Part shown: positions 53,055 through 60,245 of the stretch, in pieces | Layout of the letters: the number at the start of each line of letters is the position of its first letter | Numbering within the stretch: position 1 is the stretch's first letter | NCBI GenBank assembly: GCA_934307335.1 | Contig: CAKRCL010000006.1 | Coordinates: 1 to 60,245 of the forward strand | Direction of reading: 5' to 3' | Length of the DNA: 60,245 bases | From: an uncultured Dorea sp. | GTDB lineage: Bacteria; Bacillota; Clostridia; Lachnospirales; Lachnospiraceae | Translations under genes and position numbers: made by a program | The notes under the pieces: model-generated | Databases searched by the model: none | The model's input: the letters and a program-made list of their open reading frames with translations, nothing else | Told to the model about the DNA's origin: nothing

Positions 53055-54434
53055 ATGTATAAAATTAATTTTGAGCAACCTGTACATGTGCATTTTATCG
53101 GCATTGGTGGCATCAGCATGAGTGGACTTGCCGAAGTACTTCTCGAAGAAAATTTTACCGTTTCCGGATCTGATAATAAGGAATCTGCCTTAACAGACCA
53201 TCTTGAGAAGGCCGGAGCAAAGATTTTCTATGGACAGAAAGCTTCTAATATTATAGATGGCATTGACGTAGTCGTATATACTGCTGCGATTCATGAAGAC
53301 AATGAAGAATTTCAGGCAGCTGTTCAGAAAGGACTGCCAATGCTGTCCCGTGCAGAACTTCTTGGACAACTTATGACGAACTATGATATTCCAATTGCAG
53401 TTTCCGGAACTCATGGAAAGACAACAACAACTTCTATGATTTCACACATTCTTCTTGCCGGGGAGATGGATCCGACAATTTCAGTCGGCGGAATTTTGAA
53501 AGCAATCGGTGGTAATATCCGTGTTGGCAATTCTGAGATTTTTGTAACAGAAGCATGCGAATACACCAACAGTTTTCTGCATTTCTTCCCTAAGATCAGT
53601 GTTATCTTAAATATTGACGAAGATCACCTGGACTTCTTTAAAGACTTAGCAGATATCCGCAATTCTTTCCACAAATTTGCCAAACTGCTTCCAAAGGATG
53701 GCACTCTTGTAATTAATGGAGAGATTGAACATCTAAGCGAAATCACAAAAGACCTTGATTGTAATATCATAACATACGGAACGGATCCTTCTGTAAACTA
53801 TCGTGCTGCAAATGTCACACATGATGAGCTTGGAGAAGCTTCATTTGACCTGATCAAGAACGGTGAATTTGTCGACCGCATTTCTCTGTCTGTCAGCGGT
53901 GACCACAATGTATCCAACGCACTGGCTGCACTGGCTGTTGCAGATTTACTTGATGTAAATGTATCTGTTTCCAAAAAAGGATTAAAGGAATTCCACGGTA
54001 CTGACCGTCGTTTCGAATATAAAGGCGAGACACATGGTATCACGATCATTGATGATTATGCACACCATCCGACAGAGATTGCTGCAACACTGACTGCCGC
54101 AAAGCATTATCCACATCGTGAGATCTGGTGCATTTTCCAGCCACATACTTATACACGTACAAAAGCTCTCTTCCCAGAGTTTGTAGAAGCACTCTCCCAT
54201 ACAGACCATATCATCCTGGCCGACATCTATGCTGCAAGAGAAACGGATACACTTGGGGTATCTTCTAAGCAGATTGCAGACGAATTGAGTGCAAAAGGAT
54301 GCGATGCATACTACTTTCCAAGCTTTGAAGAGATAGAAAACTTCTGTCTGACACACTGTCAAAAAGGGGATGTGTTGATAACTATGGGAGCCGGAGACGT
54401 TGTAAATATTGGGGATACGCTTCTTGGGAAGTAG
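53055..54434 (+). CDS. murC: UDP-N-acetylmuramate-L-alanine ligase
   Basis: Adds L-Ala to UDP-MurNAc, the first peptide step of cell-wall synthesis. The Rossmann start HFIGIGGISMSGLAEVLL, ATP loop GTHGKTTTTSM (118-128), EACEYTNSFLHF and DDYAHHPTEI are all present in 459 residues. AGGAAG lies upstream. The stop codon is immediately followed by three DnaA boxes. Confidence 0.98.
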   Translation: MYKINFEQPVHVHFIGIGGISMSGLAEVLLEENFTVSGSDNKESALTDHLEKAGAKIFYGQKASNIIDGIDVVVYTAAIHEDNEEFQAAVQKGLPMLSRAELLGQLMTNYDIPIAVSGTHGKTTTTSMISHILLAGEMDPTISVGGILKAIGGNIRVGNSEIFVTEACEYTNSFLHFFPKISVILNIDEDHLDFFKDLADIRNSFHKFAKLLPKDGTLVINGEIEHLSEITKDLDCNIITYGTDPSVNYRAANVTHDELGEASFDLIKNGEFVDRISLSVSGDHNVSNALAALAVADLLDVNVSVSKKGLKEFHGTDRRFEYKGETHGITIIDDYAHHPTEIAATLTAAKHYPHREIWCIFQPHTYTRTKALFPEFVEALSHTDHIILADIYAARETDTLGVSSKQIADELSAKGCDAYYFPSFEEIENFCLTHCQKGDVLITMGAGDVVNIGDTLLGK

Positions 54435-54466
54435 TTATCCACATTTTCCACAGAATTTTATCCACA
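54435..54466 (+). promoter_or_regulatory. Cluster of three DnaA boxes
   Basis: TTATCCACA at 54435-54443 and 54458-54466 are perfect consensus boxes; TTTTCCACA at 54444-54452 differs in one base. All have the same direction. They begin right after the murC stop and lie upstream of the dnaD-dnaI-prs promoter. Confidence 0.8.
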
Positions 54467-54515
54467 AAAAACCCGATTTTTGCGTCAAAAATTTCTTTTT
54501 TAATGGTACTTCTGA

Positions 54516-54524
54516 TGCTATAAT
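54516..54524 (+). promoter_or_regulatory. Extended -10 promoter of the dnaD operon
   Basis: TGC followed by perfect TATAAT (54519-54524). The -35 is only T-rich, which suggests activation or dependence on the extended -10. The DnaA boxes lie about 55-90 bases upstream. Confidence 0.5.
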
Positions 54525-54570
54525 AGCTGTGCAATGAAGCGAACGATACTTGAGGAGGACCTGAGAGGGC

Positions 54571-55605
54571 ATGAGAAAATTAACACTTACAAACCACGTA
54601 CAAAGTGATACAACTGTACTGGAGAATGAATTTATAGATCATTATATGGCAGAGGCGAACGGAGAATTTGTGAAAGTATATCTGATTCTTTTGCGTCATC
54701 TGAACGAGCCTTCCGGGACTCTGACAATTTCAAAAATTGCAGATCTTTTGAATATTACTGAAAAAGATGTGATCCGTGCACTGAATTACTGGAAAAAGCA
54801 GGGACTTTTAGATTATGATGCTCCTGTAGACGGAGCTGTACCTGCCGCTCCTGCTCAGCCAATTGTAACACCGGCTGAACCAGAACCTGTAACACCGGCT
54901 GTACAGAATACACCTACAGATGTGTCCAGCATTGAGCAGTACCGCTCCCGCAAGGAGTTCAAGGAACTTCTCTTTGTCGCAGAGCAGTATCTGGGCAAGA
55001 CACTGACACATAACGATGTAGACTCTATCACATATTTTTATGAAACTTTACATATGTCTGCTGATCTCATCGAATATCTGATTGAATACTGTGTAGAGAA
55101 CGGACATACAAGCATACATTATATCCAGAAAGTTGCTCTTTCCTGGTGTGAACGTCATATCAAGACTGTTGCTGAAGCAAAGGCAAGCTCTATGATGTAC
55201 AATAAGAATTGTTATTCTATTCTCAGTGCTTTTGGCATTAAAGGGCGTGCACCTGCACCGTCCGAGATGGAATATATCCGACGCTGGACGAACGAGTACG
55301 CATTTTCTTTAGATCTTATTTTAAATGCCTGTGCAAGAACTATGAATGCGATTCATCAGCCAAGTTTTGATTATGCAGAATCCATTCTGAAGAAATGGAT
55401 GGAACGCGGAGTTAAGAATCTTCAGGATCTTGAAGCTCTGGATGCTTCTTTCCTTCGTGAGAAAGAAGCTCGCGAAAGAGACCGCCGTGAAAAAGACTTA
55501 AAGAAAAACACATCCAAGATCACTGCGGCTCCGACAAAGTTCAACAACTTTGAAAATCGCTCCTACGATATGAACGATTTGGAGCGCAAGCTTTTACAAC
55601 AATAA
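54571..55605 (+). CDS. DnaD-type primosome protein
   Basis: A 344-residue protein. The N-terminal winged-helix domain (about 1-90, DHYMAEANGEFVKVYLILL first part) is joined by a Pro-rich linker (about 95-125) to a DnaD/DnaB-like C-terminal domain (about 130-300), followed by a charged Lys/Arg tail. Firmicute DnaD and DnaB help DnaI load the replicative helicase. The next gene is dnaI-like (41 bases away), supporting this role. Confidence 0.9.
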   Translation: MRKLTLTNHVQSDTTVLENEFIDHYMAEANGEFVKVYLILLRHLNEPSGTLTISKIADLLNITEKDVIRALNYWKKQGLLDYDAPVDGAVPAAPAQPIVTPAEPEPVTPAVQNTPTDVSSIEQYRSRKEFKELLFVAEQYLGKTLTHNDVDSITYFYETLHMSADLIEYLIEYCVENGHTSIHYIQKVALSWCERHIKTVAEAKASSMMYNKNCYSILSAFGIKGRAPAPSEMEYIRRWTNEYAFSLDLILNACARTMNAIHQPSFDYAESILKKWMERGVKNLQDLEALDASFLREKEARERDRREKDLKKNTSKITAAPTKFNNFENRSYDMNDLERKLLQQ

Positions 55606-55646
55606 GAATCAATTTAATAACTAATATATAAGGAGCATTTTTGTCC

Positions 55647-56660
55647 ATGGCATTATCAAATTCCCAGTACGATCAATTGATGCGTAATTATGAACAATTA
55701 CAACTGGATAACGAACATGAACTTCGTCTTCGTTTTGATGAAGTTTATGCCGCAATTCCAGATCTTCGCAAGATTGATGATACGATTTCTTCTCTGAGTG
55801 TTGAGAAGGCAAGGCGACTATTGGAGGGGGACGAATCTGCTCTTTCTTCGTTTCACGAAAAGATGGTTCAGCTAACTAAAGAAAAACAGGCGCTTCTTAT
55901 TTCTCATGGTTATCCTTCCGATTATCTGGACAAGCATTATCATTGTCCGGACTGTCAGGATACGGGCTACATCGGAACCGAGAAGTGTCATTGTATGAAA
56001 AAAGCAATCATTGAACTTCTGTACAACGATTCGAATTTAAAAGATATTTTGGCTCAGGAGAATTTTGATAAATTTTCAATGAAATACTATTCCAAAAGCC
56101 ATATAGATCCGCTGACAGGACGTTCGGCAAGAGATGCTATCGAAACTGCACTTCGAAACTGTCATCATTTTATTGATACATTTTCCATTGAATTTCATAA
56201 TCTTTTATTATATGGAGATACTGGTGTCGGGAAGACTTTTCTCACCCACTGTATCGCAAAAGAGTTAATGGATCATTCTTATTCTGTGATTTATTTCTCT
56301 GCATCAAGTCTTTTTGACTTTCTTGCAAAGAACACTTTTGGGAAAAGAGAGGACATCGATGAGGATGCGCTTTCACATATTTGCAATTGTGATCTGTTAA
56401 TTATCGATGATCTTGGAACAGAACTTGCGAATAGCTTTACGGTTTCACAATTATTTGTTATACTTAATGAGCGAATCTTACAAAAGAAAGCGACTATCAT
56501 ATCTACAAACCTGTCGCTGGAAGATATAAAAGCAATTTATTCTGAACGAATTTTTTCCCGGATCAGCAGCAATTATTCCATGCTTCGACTGACCGGTGAT
56601 GATATCAGAATTCAAAAAAAATTATTAAACCTAGGAGGTACAAAAGATGTTACGCCGTAA
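55647..56660 (+). CDS. DnaI/DnaC-type helicase loader ATPase
   Basis: A 337-residue AAA+ protein. A Cys-rich zinc motif (HCPDCQDTGYIGTEKCHCMK, about 104-123) precedes Walker A GDTGVGKTF and Walker B LLIIDDLGTE. It loads DnaB-family helicase. ATG at 55647 is 11 bases from AGGAG, and an in-frame TTG two codons earlier is 5 bases away, so either may be used. It overlaps prs by 14 bases. Confidence 0.93.
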   Translation: MALSNSQYDQLMRNYEQLQLDNEHELRLRFDEVYAAIPDLRKIDDTISSLSVEKARRLLEGDESALSSFHEKMVQLTKEKQALLISHGYPSDYLDKHYHCPDCQDTGYIGTEKCHCMKKAIIELLYNDSNLKDILAQENFDKFSMKYYSKSHIDPLTGRSARDAIETALRNCHHFIDTFSIEFHNLLLYGDTGVGKTFLTHCIAKELMDHSYSVIYFSASSLFDFLAKNTFGKREDIDEDALSHICNCDLLIIDDLGTELANSFTVSQLFVILNERILQKKATIISTNLSLEDIKAIYSERIFSRISSNYSMLRLTGDDIRIQKKLLNLGGTKDVTP

Positions 56661-57834
56661 CGAACGTAATCTTGACAACATCCCAGCAGGAACACTTGGA
56701 ATTATTGCCATTGATGGCTGCCAGGCGATGGGAAAGGAAGTAGACCAATTTATCACTACATGGCGTCGTGAAGATGGCCATAAATTTATGGATGATGTAG
56801 TATTTAGCGGATATCAGAGAGATTCTTATCTTGTGAATGCTCATTTACCACGCTTTGGTTCTGGGGAAGCCAAAGGTGTGATTGATGATTCCGTACGTGG
56901 TATGGATCTTTACATTATGGTTGATGTATGTAACTACAGTCTGACATACTCTATGAGTGGCAATGTCAATCATATGTCACCAGATGATCATTATCAGAAC
57001 TTAAAGAGAATTATCGCTGCTGTTGGTGGTAAAGCAAAACGTATTAATGTAATCATGCCATTTCTTTATGAAAGCCGTCAGCACAAGAGAAGCTCTCGTG
57101 AGTCTCTGGACTGCGCACTCGCACTTCAGGAGCTGACACACATGGGAGTCGACAATATCATTACTTTTGATGCACATGATCCTCGTGTTCAGAATGCAAT
57201 TCCACTTTCCGGATTCGAGACAGTCCGTCCGACATATCAGTTTGTCAAAGGTCTGTTAGACCGTTATGATGACCTGATCATCGACAGCGAGCACATGATG
57301 GCAATCAGCCCGGATGAAGGAGCAACAGAACGTGCTGTATATCTTGCAAACGTATTGAACCTGGACATGGGTATGTTCTACAAGAGACGTGATTACACGC
57401 GTGTTGTAAATGGACGTAATCCAATCGTTGCCCATGAGTTTCTCGGATCCTCTGTCGAAGGAAAAGATGTAATCATTCTGGATGACATGATTTCTTCTGG
57501 TGACAGTATCCTGGATGTTGCAAAACAGTTGAAGAGCCGCAACGCTAAGCGTATCTTTGCTGCTGCTACATTTGGTCTTTTCACAAACGGACTGGACAAA
57601 TTCGATGAAGCCTATGAATCAGGACTGATTGATGGAGTATTAACTACGAATCTGATTTATCAGACACCGGAACTCCTTTCCAGACCATATTATATCAACT
57701 GCGATATGAGTAAATATGTTGCACTTATGATTGATACACTGAATCACGACGGATCTATCAGTGATATTCTGGATCCTAGCGAAAGAATTCAGGTATGTGT
57801 TGAAGAATATAAAAAAGCTCACGGTCAGTTATAA
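56647..57834 (+). CDS. prs: Ribose-phosphate pyrophosphokinase, long form
   Basis: Makes PRPP from ribose 5-phosphate and ATP. The catalytic FLYESRQHKR region, DAHDPRVQ (about 175-182) and the PRPP loop VIILDDMISSGDS (275-287) are clear. At 395 residues it is about 80 longer than usual PRPP synthetases, with an N-terminal extension and an extended C-terminal part. It overlaps the dnaI-like gene by 14 bases; AGGAGG lies 6 bases before ATG. Confidence 0.93.
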   Translation: MLRRNERNLDNIPAGTLGIIAIDGCQAMGKEVDQFITTWRREDGHKFMDDVVFSGYQRDSYLVNAHLPRFGSGEAKGVIDDSVRGMDLYIMVDVCNYSLTYSMSGNVNHMSPDDHYQNLKRIIAAVGGKAKRINVIMPFLYESRQHKRSSRESLDCALALQELTHMGVDNIITFDAHDPRVQNAIPLSGFETVRPTYQFVKGLLDRYDDLIIDSEHMMAISPDEGATERAVYLANVLNLDMGMFYKRRDYTRVVNGRNPIVAHEFLGSSVEGKDVIILDDMISSGDSILDVAKQLKSRNAKRIFAAATFGLFTNGLDKFDEAYESGLIDGVLTTNLIYQTPELLSRPYYINCDMSKYVALMIDTLNHDGSISDILDPSERIQVCVEEYKKAHGQL

Positions 57835-57847
57835 TTTAAGATAAAAT

Positions 57848-57893
57848 AAGGGGATGTAAAAAACTCGATTGAGTTTTTACATCCCCTTGTTTT
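57848..57893. terminator. Bidirectional terminator between prs and the yhaN-like gene
   Basis: AAGGGGATGTAAAAA and its mirror form an 18-bp stem (left arm from 57848, right arm to 57888) with T runs on both strands. It separates convergent genes. Confidence 0.88.
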
Positions 57894-57897
57894 AATG

Positions 57898-59466
57898 TTA
57901 TGATAATTCAATCATCTGATAGGTACTTCCCAACTCCTGCAAAATTTCCAGTTCTCGTTTCTGACAAGTAAAAAGCAATATCTGCTTCTTGCTTTTTACG
58001 AGCCATTTCAAAATATTTTTCAAACGTTTTTCATCATAATTGACAAATACATCATCCAAAATTACCGGAAATTCTTCCTCCAATAATATCTCTGACGCTG
58101 CCATTCGAAGTGCAAAATATATCTGCTCTGCAGTCCCCTGGCTTACTCTCATGATATCAACTTTTCGTCCTTCACTCATCAGGCTGATGTCCAGTCCCGA
58201 TTCTATTACAAGACGTGAATATCTGCCATCCGTAATTTCCTCCATGATTTCCGATACTCTGTCATTGAGTTTTTCACGAAGTCTTTTCTGCATATTCCCG
58301 GAAATTTCCTGCAACTTATCAATTGCAAACTGTCTTGCCTCCACCTGCTCATTTAAGCTTTTTTCTTCACTGCTGATTCCTCCCAGTTCCTCCAAATCTT
58401 CTTCAAGATTGGAATAACGGGTTCGCTTATCTCCAAGTTCCATCACACACCGGTCTATTTCCCATTGTAATCGATCTGTCGGAACTTTTTCTTCCTGTGG
58501 CGTGATCTCTTCCAGTATTTTTTCCGGCTCTGTCTTCTCTACTTTTTTACTGACTTTCATTCGATTCCACACATATATTGCAGATAATAGCACAAGTATA
58601 ATTGCCACCAGATAATTCCAAGGACGCTTCAAAAACCACGCACACAAAAAAACTGCAAGTGCTTCTGCAAGAATTTCCAGTGGATGTACCCTCCACTTCG
58701 AAGGACGCATTTCGTCGATCATATTCTTTGACTCGCCTTCTTCTATCATCCGTACTCGTGCTTCTTTTTCTCGTTCTTTTCGAATCTCCAATTCTTCTTC
58801 CAGATGCGCTTTTTCTTCTTCCAGTTTGTGGATATCTCTCCACACATAAGACATTTCCTGAGAAATATTTTCCCGTTCATTCTGTCTCTTTTCCATCTGT
58901 TTTTGCATAAAACGAGAACTTTCCTTTTTACGTTCTTTCAAATAATCCAGTGCTGCTGCAAAATCTAATTCTCCATCTCCAGTTGCGTAATAATTAGATG
59001 CATAATTTTTCAGTTCTTCTGAAAGCGCCGTACCCGGCTCTGCCCGCATCTGTGCGATTGATAATGTATCATCGTAAATCTGCTCAGTCAGCCCTCCCAT
59101 CAACATCTGCAAATCGCCATCTTCCACAGATAATTCTTCTGCATCCTCCTGGCAGACAAGCGCTGCACTTTTCCCATATCGGTCAAAATTTCTAGATAAA
59201 AGAAATGTCTTATTCCCTGCCTGGAAACGCATTTCACCGGAATAATAGTTTGAATTTTCCCACGGTTCATATCTGGAAAATGTATCCTGTGCCGCTGCTC
59301 TTCCGCGTCCACGTGTCATTCCGAAAAGCATTGCTCGGATAAATGTGTGAATTGTTGATTTTCCAGATTCATTTTCCCCATATATTACATTTAATCCATC
59401 TGAGAAACAAATATCTTTATCTGTAAACTTTCCAAAATTCTTCAATCTCAATTCTTTGATTTTCAT
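57898..59466 (-). CDS. YhaN/SbcC-like AAA ATPase with a membrane hairpin
   Basis: A 522-residue P-loop ATPase of the SMC/SbcC group. Walker A GENESGKST (about 30-38), coiled coil (about 165-245), a hydrophobic segment (about 263-302, probably two membrane helices), a second coiled coil, signature VSQGTAEQIYFALRMA and Walker B FPVILDDVFV follow in order. It is much shorter than the roughly 960-residue Bacillus YhaN and has far shorter coiled coils. It overlaps or abuts the SbcD-like gene (one base apart), so they likely form an MR-type nuclease complex. Confidence 0.88.
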   Translation of the reverse strand: MKIKELRLKNFGKFTDKDICFSDGLNVIYGENESGKSTIHTFIRAMLFGMTRGRGRAAAQDTFSRYEPWENSNYYSGEMRFQAGNKTFLLSRNFDRYGKSAALVCQEDAEELSVEDGDLQMLMGGLTEQIYDDTLSIAQMRAEPGTALSEELKNYASNYYATGDGELDFAAALDYLKERKKESSRFMQKQMEKRQNERENISQEMSYVWRDIHKLEEEKAHLEEELEIRKEREKEARVRMIEEGESKNMIDEMRPSKWRVHPLEILAEALAVFLCAWFLKRPWNYLVAIILVLLSAIYVWNRMKVSKKVEKTEPEKILEEITPQEEKVPTDRLQWEIDRCVMELGDKRTRYSNLEEDLEELGGISSEEKSLNEQVEARQFAIDKLQEISGNMQKRLREKLNDRVSEIMEEITDGRYSRLVIESGLDISLMSEGRKVDIMRVSQGTAEQIYFALRMAASEILLEEEFPVILDDVFVNYDEKRLKNILKWLVKSKKQILLFTCQKRELEILQELGSTYQMIELS

Positions 59467-59467
59467 A

Positions 59468-60245
59468 TTAGCCTCTTCTTGTCTCCATCAGCGCTCTTAC
59501 ACCTTCACAAAGTGCTTGATATTCCACACCACCCTCCGGGTATTGTTCCAGCTCCGCCACAAATTCTCCAAGTATATTTCCTTTATTTGCCTCTTTTAAT
59601 TTTTCAAACTGATACGCCGGTCTGGTCTGATCACTGACCTCAATCACATTTCCATATGGATCCAACGTCTCTGGATCATAAGAAATATCTGGATCACGTA
59701 ATCCCTCCAATATGATTTTATAAATGTTTTCACGACCGCTCAACTCAATCACTCTGCAAATTTCTTCTTTTAATTCATGTTCTGTCATATCCGGCTTCAC
59801 TTGAATAACTTGATGAATATACGATCTGGCTGCAAACGGGACGAACATAATATCACAACCTTTTGTCGTGATTTCTCCAAAAATATATCCATGTGCCCCC
59901 GTATCATTCTTATCAATTGGCTCTAATGCTCCTGCATACGCAATTTTCCCCGGACAGATGATCTGCGGTTTATGAATATGTCCCATTGCAATGTAATCAT
60001 ATCCAAGTCCCAACAGATTCTCTTTTTGTATCGGAATATGACTTTCATCCCCTCCATGCGCCAACAATATTTCATATGGCTGACGCCTCTGGGCAATCGC
60101 ATCCTGATAGCATGCTTCCGAAATCTGTTTCGCATCATAACTCATTCCATAGACTGCCAGATTGTATGCTGGAAATTCCACACAGCCAATCTCTCTGTCC
60201 AAAATCATGTGAACATTTTCTGCCCAGGAAAAAGTTCGATAATAA
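59468..60245 (-). CDS. SbcD/YhaO-like exonuclease, 5' end cut by window
   Basis: C-terminal part (at least 258 residues) of a Mre11/SbcD/YhaO metallophosphoesterase. The HGG motif in LLAHGGDESHI and GHIH in AMGHIHKPQ are two of the nuclease metal sites; the earlier Asp/His motifs lie beyond the window. The frame remains open to the last base, so the ATG at 60208 is internal. It pairs with the YhaN-like ATPase. Confidence 0.88.
   Translation of the reverse strand, partial: YYRTFSWAENVHMILDREIGCVEFPAYNLAVYGMSYDAKQISEACYQDAIAQRRQPYEILLAHGGDESHIPIQKENLLGLGYDYIAMGHIHKPQIICPGKIAYAGALEPIDKNDTGAHGYIFGEITTKGCDIMFVPFAARSYIHQVIQVKPDMTEHELKEEICRVIELSGRENIYKIILEGLRDPDISYDPETLDPYGNVIEVSDQTRPAYQFEKLKEANKGNILGEFVAELEQYPEGGVEYQALCEGVRALMETRRG

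Overview
The window looks like a chromosomal segment of a spore-forming, low-to-mid GC Firmicute of class Clostridia, most likely family Lachnospiraceae. The evidence is a conserved sporulation/division cluster (HU, rqcP, yabP, yabQ, divIC, spoIIE, tilS, hpt, ftsH), spoVG, a CotS-family coat protein, GlgC/GlgD pairing, a T-box in front of proS, and the general codon and promoter style. Genus cannot be fixed from sequence reading alone.

Layout. (1) 1-4266: an envelope trio (LysM protein, DUF5711-like protein, CvpA) and an HD phosphohydrolase. (2) 4300-18950, all on the minus strand: fsa-like transaldolase, then the long housekeeping run HU, rqcP, yabP, yabQ, divIC, a short spoIIE, tilS, hpt, ftsH, an intracellular GH13 amylase, map, pfkA, dnaX, ybaB/ebfC, recR. 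(3) 18950-24610: cotS-like gene, cca, a RAYT (REP-associated Y1/HUH transposase) and T-box-controlled proS. Four of the five copies of a GGGGACGGGG palindrome in the window lie between 18.5 and 22.7 kb; the fifth is at recR. (4) 24748-33661: an eight-gene carbohydrate locus with two ATPase-less CUT1 importers, an acyltransferase-like protein and a GH123/DUF4091-type glycosidase. It lies behind a promoter-like region holding an 11-base G tract. (5) 33739-34087: a compact type I toxin-antitoxin locus not previously visible as a normal ORF (30-residue holin-like toxin, convergent antisense RNA, shared terminator). (6) 34095-36464: two divergent UroD/MtaA-like methyltransferase paralogues. (7) 36574-40825: marR plus a heterodimeric ABC exporter. 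(8) 41053-49180: an Opp/Dpp-type transporter fused in one operon with a ferredoxin and an AprA/FrdA-like flavoprotein, divergent from an XRE regulator, with four related palindromes in the shared promoter region. (9) 49315-60245: rluA-type synthase, spoVG, glgD, glgC, murC, a dnaD-dnaI-prs operon preceded by three tandem DnaA boxes, and a YhaN/SbcC-like plus SbcD-like pair cut by the window end.

The most promising unexplained biology is: the RAYT with its dispersed palindromes, one of which appears to supply the stop codon of cca; the G-tract promoter of the glycan locus (candidate phase variation); the small type I toxin locus; a hairpin present twice with compensatory stem changes; and the transporter-ferredoxin-flavoprotein operon. 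All functional statements rest on reading motifs and neighbourhoods; no database search was run.
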